Below are positions 1 to 7,104 of a stretch of 43,111 nt of DNA, one piece after another (position 1 is the first letter of the stretch; the number at the start of each line of letters is the position of its first letter). Location of the stretch: contig CALXXF010000020.1 of assembly GCA_944392615.1 (NCBI GenBank), forward strand, positions 1-43,111, read 5' to 3'. Both the position numbers and the translations under genes were made by a program. The stretch comes from an uncultured Clostridia bacterium (GTDB taxonomy: Bacteria > Bacillota > Clostridia > Oscillospirales > CAG-272). The notes under the pieces are model-generated. The model ran no database searches, was not told where the DNA came from, and worked only from the letters and a program-made list of their open reading frames with translations.

Positions 1-170
1 GATAATCATACATAGATACGTTTGCATGCATGATGTCAAGTCTCCGGAAGATAGCGGGTAAGACTAACATTTCATCACCACCAAGGGATAAGTCTACCCT
101 CACGGCAAAAAGCATGGACTGTTTTTGTAATGTAGCCTTATATGGATCTATTTTATAGTGGCATCACAAG
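1..170. other. Unassigned left edge of the window
   Basis: No gene is recognised here. One plus-strand frame is open from base 2 to a TAA at 59-61 and could be the C-terminal tail of a gene lying to the left, but 19 codons are too few to identify. The reverse strand is also open over part of this stretch, so direction is uncertain. Confidence 0.15.
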
Positions 171-199
171 AAAAAAGCACGCTTTGGCGTGCTTTTTTC
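171..199 (+). terminator. Intrinsic terminator, possibly bidirectional
   Basis: AAAAAAGCACGC, a 4-nt loop (TTTG), then GCGTGCTTTTTT. The stem is flanked by an A run on one side and a T run on the other, so it can stop transcription in either direction. It probably closes whatever gene lies left of the window. Confidence 0.75.
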
Positions 200-203
200 A
201 GTT

Positions 204-370
204 AAATCCGCCGCTGGCGGAAGAAATCCACCTTTGGTGGATGAAATCGCTTCGCGATGAAATCCCGCTTCGCGGGGAGATGGAGGCGGATTTGATTTCA
301 TCTGAGGCGGTGCGCCGATGATTTCATCCGAACAAAGTGAGGATTTCATCGTGGCAACGCCACGATTTCA
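204..370. repeat. Array of small hairpins linked by GATGAAATC
   Basis: Consecutive short stem-loops are joined by a common linker. CCGCC-GCT-GGCGG is at 208-220, ATCCACC-TTT-GGTGGAT at 227-242, ATCGC-TTC-GCGAT at 246-258 and CCCGC-TTC-GCGGG at 263-275. The linker reads GATGAAATC in the left half and GATTTCATC in the right half, where a further stem CGTGGC-AAC-GCCACG lies at 349-363. AAATCCGCC at 204-212 and GGCGGATTT at 285-293 also form an outer inverted pair. The arrangement resembles multi-copy intergenic hairpin repeats of clostridia. No coding frame explains it. Confidence 0.7.
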
Positions 371-558
371 TTTCCTTTTTTTGGTTTTTACCGGTTTTTA
401 CCGTACAGCAATAGTGAGCTCATCAAAAAATCTCTCCTCGGATACGTCCGCTGTACCTCGCGATTCAAAACCGGTAGAAACGACCTGCATTAAGCTTCAG
501 GAGCACTCAGCAGGTCTTTCCCGAAAAACCGTCAGGGAAGAGCCTAAAGAACCGCATG

Positions 559-592
559 AAAAAACCGCACGCTTTTTTGCATGCGGTTTTGT
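559..592 (-). terminator. Intrinsic terminator of the DUF134-NifX gene
   Basis: Read on the minus strand: AACCGCATGC, an A-rich loop, GCGTGCGGTT and then a T run. It lies about 35 bp beyond the stop of the minus-strand gene at 625-1476. One G-T pair occurs in an otherwise complete 10-bp stem. Confidence 0.75.
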
Positions 593-624
593 TGATAAAT
601 GTCCGCTTTTACCCGTCCGTTTTG

Positions 625-1476
625 TCAGCTGTTGCCTTGTCCGCCGCAGCCGTGGTCGGCACACTTGTGACCGTTTCTGCCGTGACAGGTATGACCTTCG
701 TCGCCGCGCTGCCCCTTGTGATGATCGCATTCCGCATCGGGATCGTAATTTAGCTTTCCGGAAATAAACGCCTCCACCGCGGCGTCACAGCTTCCGGATA
801 CTCCGCCGTAAAGCTCTATTCCCGCCTCGGCAAGCGCCGCTCTCGCTCCTCCGCCGATGCCTCCGCAGATGAGCACGTCAGCCCCTGCTCCGGCAAGAAA
901 GCCTGCAAGCGCGCCGTGTCCCTGACCGTTTGTATCCACTACCTCGGAAGACACAATTCCCCTTTCGTTGACAACATACAGCTTGAATTGCTCCGTATGT
1001 CCGAAATGCTGAAAAACCTGTCCGTTATCATATGTCACTGCTATTTTCATTGCACACAACCTCCCTGTGCCCGTTTTAAATCTTTTCATTACGTCGGCGC
1101 GGCTCTTCGCGCCCTCACTCCCGGAAATAACGGGCGCTGCTTCTTTGCAGCTTTTCCCGCAGCACCCGCAGGCGCGCAGTTTTGCGCTGCCGTCGCACAG
1201 TGTATAGTCTCCGCCGCTGATCCTGAGTCTTTTACCCTCCACAAGAGCTGTGGCTATCTTGACGCGGGCAGAGTTGTATATCTGTTGTACGGTAGTCCTT
1301 GCAACCTGCATATATTGGGCGCACTCCTCCTGGGAGAGCGCCAGCCTGTCGATTAGACGTATGCTTTCATATTCGTCCACTGTCAGAATGATGCTGCAGT
1401 CGGTTTCCACATCGGGCATAAACTCAGAAATACGCGGCTGAAAGCAAACTCTCCTGCACTTTTTCGGTCTTGCCAT
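625..1476 (-). CDS. DUF134 / NifX-type fusion protein
   Basis: This 283-residue protein joins two families. Residues 1-100 are DUF134: MARPKKCRRV start, a helix-turn-helix-like stretch around 38-80 (LSQEECAQYMQVARTTVQQIY), then a Cys cluster (CGCCGKSC). Residues 143-250 are a dinitrogenase iron-molybdenum cofactor (NifX/NifB C-terminal) domain beginning MKIAVTYDNGQVFQHFGH. The tail (about 255-283) is rich in His, Cys and Asp and may bind metal. Such proteins are usually near iron-sulfur and redox genes and are thought to handle or sense Fe-S or metal clusters; a nitrogenase role is not implied. The start at 1476 is set by the site GGGGAGA; an upstream in-frame ATG at 1512 lacks one. Inside the gene, GGGAGG precedes the ATG of residue 143 (base 1050), so the NifX part might also be made alone. 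Confidence 0.85.
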   Translation of the reverse strand: MARPKKCRRVCFQPRISEFMPDVETDCSIILTVDEYESIRLIDRLALSQEECAQYMQVARTTVQQIYNSARVKIATALVEGKRLRISGGDYTLCDGSAKLRACGCCGKSCKEAAPVISGSEGAKSRADVMKRFKTGTGRLCAMKIAVTYDNGQVFQHFGHTEQFKLYVVNERGIVSSEVVDTNGQGHGALAGFLAGAGADVLICGGIGGGARAALAEAGIELYGGVSGSCDAAVEAFISGKLNYDPDAECDHHKGQRGDEGHTCHGRNGHKCADHGCGGQGNS

Positions 1477-1487
1477 TACTTCTCCCC

Positions 1488-1601
1488 TCATCCGGTTGAC
1501 ATGTATATGCAAATATGATAAAATCCAGGACAGATATACGTTATACGCACTCCTATAATCACTCCGAACGCCGCGTCAAAATCCGTGAACATGACCTGCA
1601 T
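1488..1601 (-). CDS. Possible 37-residue leader ORF
   Basis: An ATG at 1601 follows GGGAGCGGAC at usual distance and opens a 37-codon frame that closes just upstream of the DUF134-NifX ribosome binding site. The middle is hydrophobic (AAFGVIIGVRITYICPGF). It lies downstream of the minus-strand promoter at 1748-1776, so it would be cotranscribed. There is no recognised family; it may be chance. Confidence 0.2.
   Translation of the reverse strand: MQVMFTDFDAAFGVIIGVRITYICPGFYHICIYMSTG
1496..1524 (+). promoter_or_regulatory. Sigma-A-like promoter reading right
   Basis: TTGACA at 1496-1501, a 17-bp spacer and TAAAAT at 1519-1524. No plus-strand gene starts before the rubredoxin gene at 1891, so a transcript from here would carry a leader of about 360 nt and would be antisense to the leader of the DUF134-NifX gene. 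Confidence 0.45.
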
Positions 1602-1747
1602 GTCCGCTCCCTTGTGACACCTCCGGACAGGGCGTTTGTATAATCAGCACATTCCTGCCGCGAGTGTACCAAATATGCTGCCTGCACGTCTGTTTCAGAC
1701 CGGATGAAAACATCCCCGACGCCTGCCGCGACGCGTCCTGCGAACAT

Positions 1748-1776
1748 ACTATAGCACAGTTTCCGGCATATGTCAA
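1748..1776 (-). promoter_or_regulatory. Promoter of the DUF134-NifX gene
   Basis: On the minus strand TTGACA (1771-1776), a 17-bp spacer and TATAGT (1748-1753). It reads toward the gene that starts at 1476, giving a leader of about 265 nt. Confidence 0.6.
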
Positions 1777-1799
1777 TAACCTTGGGACAAAACTGCAAT

Positions 1800-1839
1800 G
1801 TGACAGAGTCACTGAACTTTCTGATAAAACAGGTATAAT
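1800..1839 (+). promoter_or_regulatory. Candidate promoter and operator of the rubredoxin operon
   Basis: TATAAT at 1834-1839 lies about 50 bp before the gene. The -35 region is weak but overlaps a perfect dyad GTGAC-AGA-GTCAC at 1800-1812, which would suit a redox- or metal-responsive regulator. The operator role is inferred from position only. Confidence 0.4.
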
Positions 1840-1890
1840 GATAAAAAAGGATATCCCATTATCATAAAATTTACGAAAGGAGCCACGCAC

Positions 1891-2577
1891 ATGAAATTTA
1901 TCTGTTCTGTCTGCGGGTACGTTTACGATGAATCCAAGGGCGTTCCCGAATCCGGTATACCGGCAAACACTAAGTTTGACGAGCTTCCGGAGGATTTCAG
2001 CTGTCCGCTCTGCGGCGCTCCGAAGGCGCTGTTTGAAAAAGAAAGTCCGGATGAAAAAAACGGCGAAGGAAAAACAGAGGACGCGGAAAAAATCGCAAAT
2101 GACGATGCTGACCCCGAATTCCTTCACGAGCTCACGGCAATGGAGGCAAGCGTTCTGTGTTCAAACCTTGCGCGCGGCTGTGAAAAGCAGTACGAGCCCG
2201 AGCAGTCAGCCGCATTCTCTGCTCTTGCCGAAAAATTCAGGGCAATGGCTGCAAGACCCACACAGGCAGGCTTTGAAGAGATCCTCCGAAAGATAGAACA
2301 TGACCTTTCCGAGGGCTTTCCGCATGCGCAGAACGCGGCAAAAGCTTCCGGTGACAGAGGAGCGCTGCGCGCACTTGTGTGGAGCGAAAAAGTAACGCGC
2401 ATTCTCAAATCACTGCTTGAGCGCTACGGCAGGGAAGGCGAAGCAATGCTTGAAAACACAGGGATTTTCGTTTGCACCATCTGCGGCTTCGTATACGTCG
2501 GAAACAGTGCGCCTGAGAATTGCCCTGTATGCAAGGTGACAGGAAGAAAATTTGAAAAAATAGAAGGGGGCAGATAA
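1891..2577 (+). CDS. Rubredoxin / rubrerythrin-like protein
   Basis: 228 residues with two iron-binding ends. Residues 1-50 are a rubredoxin domain: CxxC at C5/C8 (CSVCGYVYDE) and C38/C41 (CPLCGAPK). Residues 75-185 are helical and resemble a degenerate ferritin-like domain (ARGCEKQYEPEQSAAF pattern). Residues 190-225 form a second, shorter rubredoxin-like ribbon, CTICGFVY...CPVCK, as at the C terminus of rubrerythrins. Such proteins pass electrons to peroxide or oxygen in anaerobes and act in the cytoplasm. The site AAAGGAG precedes the ATG. The next gene, a ferredoxin, starts one base after the stop, so the two are an operon and probable partners in oxidative-stress defence. Full di-iron ligands of true rubrerythrin are not evident. 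Confidence 0.8.
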   Translation: MKFICSVCGYVYDESKGVPESGIPANTKFDELPEDFSCPLCGAPKALFEKESPDEKNGEGKTEDAEKIANDDADPEFLHELTAMEASVLCSNLARGCEKQYEPEQSAAFSALAEKFRAMAARPTQAGFEEILRKIEHDLSEGFPHAQNAAKASGDRGALRALVWSEKVTRILKSLLERYGREGEAMLENTGIFVCTICGFVYVGNSAPENCPVCKVTGRKFEKIEGGR

Positions 2578-2578
2578 A

Positions 2579-3064
2579 ATGAACGGAAAATACGCAGTGA
2601 GAAACATTCGCCTTTGCGAAAAAGATTGTCTTTGTCTTTATGTCTGCCCGACCGGGGCGTCGGACACCGAGAACAGCATAATTGACAGGGAAAAGTGCAC
2701 AGGCTGCGGTGCATGCGCCGATGCCTGCCCGTCCGGGGCAATAAGTATGGTGCCGGTCGATTATCCGCCGCAGCAGAAAAAAACCGAAAAGGTAGCTGCC
2801 GCCATGATGGCGCTTGTTGCCGACAAAACGCAGCAGGAAACCCTCTGTTCGGCACTTGACGGAAGACTTGCAAGAGCCTTTGAAAAATCCTGCCGCATAA
2901 TGGCCGAGGATCTTATCAGGGAAGCAGGCTACATGCTGCCTCAAAGCGCAAACAGCCGCGCCTTTCTGAAAAAAGCTGCCGGCAGCGGCGACGACGGAAT
3001 AAAAAAGGAAGCCCAAAAGCTGCTTGAAAATATAAGATTCAATGAGCCGGATACAGACGATTGA
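2579..3064 (+). CDS. 2[4Fe-4S] ferredoxin-like protein with helical tail
   Basis: 161 residues. Two cluster-binding motifs lie in the first 50: C13-x3-C17-x-C19-x3-C23-P and C40-x2-C43-x2-C46-x3-C50-P. The second is a standard ferredoxin motif; the first is slightly unusual in spacing. Residues 65-161 are predicted helical, rich in Ala, Lys and Glu, and of unknown role. The gene follows the rubredoxin gene after a single base with GAAGGGGG as ribosome binding site, so translation is probably coupled. It most likely supplies electrons to the rubredoxin/rubrerythrin-like protein; the reductase that would feed it is not in the window. Confidence 0.8.
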   Translation: MNGKYAVRNIRLCEKDCLCLYVCPTGASDTENSIIDREKCTGCGACADACPSGAISMVPVDYPPQQKKTEKVAAAMMALVADKTQQETLCSALDGRLARAFEKSCRIMAEDLIREAGYMLPQSANSRAFLKKAAGSGDDGIKKEAQKLLENIRFNEPDTDD

Positions 3065-3170
3065 TCCGCACCGCCAGCAGTTTTTGTGCGAAAGCATCCA
3101 GCGACACAGGCCGTGCTGTGTATTTCAGCTCAGTATTATATAAGCACAACCACGGCGCCTCCCGCCGGCA

Positions 3171-3228
3171 TTTTAAAAAAGACCGATTTTTAAAAACGGA
3201 TTTTTAAAAATGACAGATTTTTAAAAAA
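3171..3228. repeat. Tandem ATTTTTAAAAA repeats
   Basis: Four copies of an A/T palindrome, ATTTTTAAAAA or a one-base variant, are spaced about 14-17 bp apart and separated by CGG or GACAG-type linkers. Another T7-A7 run follows at about 3248. The period suggests curved DNA or an UP-element-like tract upstream of the HAD gene at 3324. The rest of 3065-3323 shows nothing else. Confidence 0.55.
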
Positions 3229-3323
3229 GGTTTTTCGAGAAAACAAATTTTTTAAAAAAATTTTCGGAAAACGATAGATAAGCGCAAACAAACAAATGTT
3301 TATTTTAAGAAGTACTTATTAAG

Positions 3324-3947
3324 ATGGATAAAGTAAATTTCAACGATATTTCCGCCTGTGTCTTTGATTTCGGAAACGTGCTGGTATCCTATGATCCGAT
3401 GCGCCTGACCCTTGCCTGTATAAAAAATGAAGAAGAGGCGCGAATCGTCTGCCCGGTGGTGTTCGACAGGCTGTACTGGGACGCCCTCGACGCGGGAATT
3501 GTTTCTGACGATGAAGTAAAAGAGGCGTTCTGCAAAAGACTTCCCGATGCTCTTTGCCGTCAGGCTACAGAGGTCTATGACCGTTGGATAGAAAACCTTA
3601 CGGTCATAGACGGTATGAAAAATCTGATTGAGAAAATCTCAGCCTCAGGGCGCAGACTCTATATTCTGTCAAACATAAGCCGGGGCTTTGCAGAGAAATA
3701 TTCCTCTGTTCCTCACATTAACGAATTACTTTCTGTTTTTGACGGTCTTGTTTTTTCGGGCTGTATAGGGATCACAAAGCCGGACAAAAGGATCTACCGG
3801 TATCTGCTCGACAGATTTTCGCTCGATGCCGGGAGGTGTGTTTTTATTGATGACAGACAAGAAAACGTGCAGGCAGCCATTTCAGAAGGCATGAAGGGCA
3901 TTCTGTTCGACTCCGGCGCATGCGGACTGGAAAGCGCTCTTTTCTGA
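3324..3947 (+). CDS. HAD-superfamily phosphatase (YihX/epoxide hydrolase-like group)
   Basis: 207 residues, usual for HAD subfamily IA. Motif I is FDFGNVL with nucleophile D15 and Gly in place of the second Asp, as in the YihX/sEH-N group. The cap lies around 20-90. Motif II is ILSNIS near residue 114, motif III is KPDKRIY near 153, and motif IV is FIDDRQENV near 173-181. It should act as a cytoplasmic phosphatase on a small sugar phosphate or similar substrate; the substrate cannot be read from sequence. The start lacks a strong ribosome binding site (only GAAG about 12 bases upstream). It stands alone, with about 570 non-coding bases downstream. Confidence 0.8.
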   Translation: MDKVNFNDISACVFDFGNVLVSYDPMRLTLACIKNEEEARIVCPVVFDRLYWDALDAGIVSDDEVKEAFCKRLPDALCRQATEVYDRWIENLTVIDGMKNLIEKISASGRRLYILSNISRGFAEKYSSVPHINELLSVFDGLVFSGCIGITKPDKRIYRYLLDRFSLDAGRCVFIDDRQENVQAAISEGMKGILFDSGACGLESALF

Positions 3948-4516
3948 AATCAGCATCCTGAAGGTGTCAATACAAAAGCGGTCAGCCATTTAAACCGGTT
4001 TTGTAAACCGCAGGTTGCTTTTATCCTCCGGAAAATACCCTCTTTGTATATCATACCGACGCGCCCGCATCATTTAAGCGTCTTTTTCTGACTTTGTCAA
4101 TTTACAGTTGCTGTCAGGTATCAGCTCTGTCAGTTAAAGCTGTGCTTCACACATGCCATCTGCATTATCAAGAACCGGAGGTACGGGCTTGTTGCCGTCA
4201 TGACAGAAAACGCCCTTGATAAAGCGCCGGGGAATCTGCTTTTGTACTCTCTGCCGCCTTTCCACTGCGATTTTCTGCTATTTTTGATATCCCGAACTTT
4301 TTTCCGGATCCGCCGGAAGCAGTCTTTATCCGACCAACTATTTTATAAAACCGGCTTTGCCGCCGCTGTCGGCTCATGTAAATGCGGCAAAGATGCGTTT
4401 AGTTATCAAAGCAGAAGCTTTGCCGCCGCTGTCGGTCTTTCTGCCCAGCTTTATGCAAAACATGTTTTTCAAAAGACCGGCATTGCAGTTACCGTAATGA
4501 AGAGGCTGAAATTATC
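3948..4516. other. Non-coding interval after the HAD gene
   Basis: No convincing gene. A plus-strand frame at 4200-4520 has no ribosome binding site and unremarkable composition. The main content is the 19-bp direct repeat listed separately and a short dyad (AAACCGG...TTTGTAAACCG) at about 3991-4012 without a T tract. Confidence 0.5.
4354..4435 (+). repeat. 19-bp direct repeat
   Basis: GCTTTGCCGCCGCTGTCGG occurs exactly at 4354-4372 and again at 4417-4435, 63 bp apart, in non-coding DNA upstream of the small exported protein gene. Confidence 0.8.
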
Positions 4517-5068
4517 ATGAAGACAATTTGCAGAATAAAAAACGTCATAATTTTCATCTTTATTCCCGCCGTGCTTGCAGCCATGCTCACACATGCTTCC
4601 TGTGCATCTGCGGCAGTAAGCAGAGAAGACACGGCATATTTGCAGGCACATGTCAGGGAAAGTACCGGTGAAAGCGTCTGTTTTTCCGGCAATTACGCCC
4701 TTATGCTGCAGAAAAGCGGTGACAAGTGTCCATGCAGTCTGTTTCCTGACGCTTTTGCAGCGCCTCTTCATACGGCCGAGGACATTGACGCCGGAACAGC
4801 AACCGCTGCTTTCCCGTATGACGCGACGACGGAAGGAAAGAGTAAAAAGACGGCTCCGCAGACCTCCGCGCCGGACACGGTCTCAGACCCTGAAGCAGGC
4901 GAAAACAACAGCGGGCAGGGAATAGTCACAACGCTTGTCACTGCCCTGATCTGCTCTCTCATATGCGGCACTGTCGCAGGTACCGCCGCTCTTATACGCT
5001 TTAAGAGAGCTTCAAAAAGGGAAGCGGAAAATTACTCACAGGATGAAACCAGCAGTAAGAAAAGATAG
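4517..5068 (+). CDS. Small exported, C-terminally membrane-anchored protein
   Basis: 183 residues with no recognised family. A signal peptide is visible at 1-32 (basic MKTICRIKN, then IIFIFIPAVLAAMLTHA and a probable ASA cleavage site). The outer segment has several Cys residues (KCPC) and a Thr/Ser/Lys-rich linker. A second hydrophobic helix at about 135-160 (IVTTLVTALICSLICGTVAG) is followed by a basic stop-transfer stretch RFKRASKRE. The predicted topology is N-out with the short tail inside. A weak site AGAGG precedes the ATG. It stands alone and converges on jag. It is judged real because of the complete signal/anchor layout. Confidence 0.55.
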   Translation: MKTICRIKNVIIFIFIPAVLAAMLTHASCASAAVSREDTAYLQAHVRESTGESVCFSGNYALMLQKSGDKCPCSLFPDAFAAPLHTAEDIDAGTATAAFPYDATTEGKSKKTAPQTSAPDTVSDPEAGENNSGQGIVTTLVTALICSLICGTVAGTAALIRFKRASKREAENYSQDETSSKKR

Positions 5069-5069
5069 T

Positions 5070-5127
5070 CTTTCACCGCATACAAGAAGTGTCGGAAAGT
5101 AAGCTTTCGCCGCATACAAGAAGTGTC
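5070..5127 (+). repeat. 24-bp direct repeat just after the stop
   Basis: CTTTCRCCGCATACAAGAAG followed by TGTC occurs at 5070-5093 and 5104-5127 with one mismatch, a 34-bp period. It lies between the stop of the small exported protein gene and the terminator. Confidence 0.8.
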
Positions 5128-5143
5128 TAAATATAAGAAAAGC

Positions 5144-5182
5144 CGCCCGCACGTTGATTATACGTGCGGGCGCAGCGTTTTT
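5144..5182. terminator. Bidirectional terminator between convergent genes
   Basis: CGCCCGCACGT (5144-5154), a 7-nt loop and ACGTGCGGGCG (5162-5172). GTTTTT follows on the plus strand; on the minus strand the stem is followed by CTTTTCT. It separates the exported-protein gene from jag. Confidence 0.8.
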
Positions 5183-5244
5183 CAAATAAACGCGGTATAT
5201 ACCGACCGTGCTTTTTCCGGTAACGCCCTGAAAGCGTGACCGGA

Positions 5245-5886
5245 TCATTTTTTTTCGAGATACACTACTATCCTTCTGTTGTTTTCCACACCTATGCTGT
5301 TGGTAACCACACCCTGAATACCCTGTATCTCGCTGTGTATTATACGCCTTTCGTAAGCGCACATGGGTTCAAGGGTTATGCTCCTCTTATACTTGAGAAC
5401 TCTTGCGGCAGTCCTTCTGGCAAGAGCCCTCAGCGTCTGCTCTCTTTTCTGCCTGTAGCCCTCTATATCCACGAGAATCCTTGTATAATTTCTCTCGTCG
5501 TCGTCTCCGAACTTTTTGTTTGCCGCAAGATTGACAAGATACTGGAGCTGATCAAGTGTATCGCCGTGATGTCCTATGAGTACAGCCGCCTCGCTTCCCG
5601 AAATATTTATGCATTTTCCGGAATCCGAATTGTCGCTGACCGTTACCTCTGCCTGTATTCCCATATCGGAAAGCAGCGTTCTGACAAATTCGACGCCTAT
5701 GTCTACCGGCTGGATTTCAAGAATAACCTTTACCTTTGCCGGAGCCTCTCCGAATCCGAAAAAGCCCTTCTTAGGCTCTGCTATAACCTCGTACGTCACC
5801 TTGTCCGCCGTCGTTCCGAGCTCCTTTGCCCCTCTTTCAACTGCTGCTTCAATCGTCTTTCCGATAGCTGTATATTCTTTTCTCAC
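5245..5886 (-). CDS. jag: Jag / KhpB RNA-binding protein
   Basis: 213 residues with the three expected parts: an N-terminal Jag domain at 1-50 (KKGFFGFG motif), a KH domain around 75-145 with the loop GHHG, and an R3H domain at the C terminus (R..H in YERRIIHSEIQ). In Firmicutes this protein (SpoIIIJ-associated, KhpB/EloR) binds RNA and affects cell elongation and division. The gene follows yidC by 39 bp, the standard arrangement. The start is GTG at 5886. The nearest ribosome binding site (AAAGG) is 14 bases away, longer than usual, and sits in a 17-base sequence also found before recA. Confidence 0.93.
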   Translation of the reverse strand: MRKEYTAIGKTIEAAVERGAKELGTTADKVTYEVIAEPKKGFFGFGEAPAKVKVILEIQPVDIGVEFVRTLLSDMGIQAEVTVSDNSDSGKCINISGSEAAVLIGHHGDTLDQLQYLVNLAANKKFGDDDERNYTRILVDIEGYRQKREQTLRALARRTAARVLKYKRSITLEPMCAYERRIIHSEIQGIQGVVTNSIGVENNRRIVVYLEKK

Positions 5887-5892
5887 TTTATG

Positions 5893-5909
5893 TGACCATG
5901 CCTTTCGTA
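5893..5909 (-). promoter_or_regulatory. 17-nt leader element shared with recA
   Basis: On the minus strand TACGAAAGGCATGGTCA lies directly before the jag GTG start. The identical 17 bases occur at 20577-20593 before recA. It contains the AAAGG ribosome binding site and an ATG that opens a 3-codon frame here. Confidence 0.5.
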
Positions 5910-5925
5910 AAATATCGGGATTTTT

Positions 5926-7104
5926 TTACTTTCCGGATTTATTTTTGTCTTTTTTTGTTTTTCTGTCAGGATTGTCCTCTTTGAGCTCCGGGGCATCGCC
6001 TTGTGCCCTTTCTGCTGCCTTGGGAGAATCCCCGTCGTCAGAAGCTCCGTCGGGGTCATTCCTGCGGTCCGACGGAACAGGAGCGGTCTCGTAATCGTCG
6101 TCGTCAATATGATGCAGCGACCGGTAGACCTTGCCGCTGGCACCGGTGACCATTCCGCTTTCCCTTGCCGGCTGTTTCACCCGCAGAGCGCGTTCGGCAT
6201 TCTTGTAATCCTCCTCCGTAAACGTCGGAAGCGGCCAGATCTTTCTGAGAAGCAGCTGCTGAAGAAGACTGAGTATATTTCTGAAAATCCAGTAAATACC
6301 GAGTATCGCCGGGAACATTATGGACATGAAAAACGACATGGCGGGGAAGACGATGTCCATTATCTTGTAGGAGCAGCCCGTGTTGGCGTCGGTTACCGGC
6401 TGATACATCAGCTTTCTGTTGAGCTTCATGGTCCCGAACTGCACAAGGAAGTTAAAAACGGGAACAAGCCACAAAAATGTCAGAAAGCCAGCCATAAACG
6501 GAAATTCTCCGAGGTTTGCCCCGAATATGCTGAAATTCGGGATATAGGCGTCGGCATTGAGATTTTCCACTCCTGCCACTATCTTGTCAAAATATTCCTT
6601 GTTGTTGAGAAGAGATGTTATCTGAAGCTCGCTTGCATTGTAAAGCCCGTCCTTTATATCATTTGCGGACAGGTCGAACATTGCGTAATTGCTTCCTATA
6701 AAAGTTTTGATCGACGTTATGAGTTCTGATGAAAACTTGCTTATATAGCTGAGTGGGTTTACTATGACGTTATACACAAGGAGGATTATCGGCAGCTGGA
6801 TGAGTGTGGGAAGACATCCCGAAAGGGGATTGAAGCCTTCCTGCTGGTACATCTGCTGTACCTCGGCGTTCATCCTGTTGACCATCTCGCGGTCCTGTTC
6901 TTTGCCCTTGTATTTTTTCCTTATCGCCATCTCCTTTGGTCTGAGTGACGCCTGCTTCTGCTGGTTTTTCTGCTGCTTTATCGAAAGCGGAAACAGAACT
7001 ATCTGGACCAGAAAGGCAAAAAGAAAAATTGCGATAAGATAGCTTCCGGTAATCTTATCAAAAAACGAGAGTACGGCACCAAGGCCTCTGTACAACCAGC
7101 TCAT
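5926..7104 (-). CDS. yidC: Membrane protein insertase YidC/Oxa1
   Basis: 392 residues. There are membrane segments near residues 20-42 (SYLIAIFLFAFLVQIVLF), 100-120, 205-225 and two near 250-290. The cytoplasmic loop QQKNQQKQASLRPKEM between the first segments is typical of YidC/SpoIIIJ. The short N-terminal periplasmic region marks the Gram-positive form; no lipobox Cys is visible at the start. The C-terminal 90 residues are long, charged and partly acidic (about 300-392), which suits ribosome docking. The enzyme inserts and folds membrane proteins with or without SecYEG. AAAGGAAATAACGA precedes the ATG. A 633-bp non-coding gap separates it from yidD, which is unusual for this operon. Confidence 0.95.
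   Translation of the reverse strand: MSWLYRGLGAVLSFFDKITGSYLIAIFLFAFLVQIVLFPLSIKQQKNQQKQASLRPKEMAIRKKYKGKEQDREMVNRMNAEVQQMYQQEGFNPLSGCLPTLIQLPIILLVYNVIVNPLSYISKFSSELITSIKTFIGSNYAMFDLSANDIKDGLYNASELQITSLLNNKEYFDKIVAGVENLNADAYIPNFSIFGANLGEFPFMAGFLTFLWLVPVFNFLVQFGTMKLNRKLMYQPVTDANTGCSYKIMDIVFPAMSFFMSIMFPAILGIYWIFRNILSLLQQLLLRKIWPLPTFTEEDYKNAERALRVKQPARESGMVTGASGKVYRSLHHIDDDDYETAPVPSDRRNDPDGASDDGDSPKAAERAQGDAPELKEDNPDRKTKKDKNKSGK

Noticed and set aside
4200..4520. 106-residue plus-strand ORF
   Set aside because: No ribosome binding site, no recognisable domain, and it spans the 19-bp repeats.
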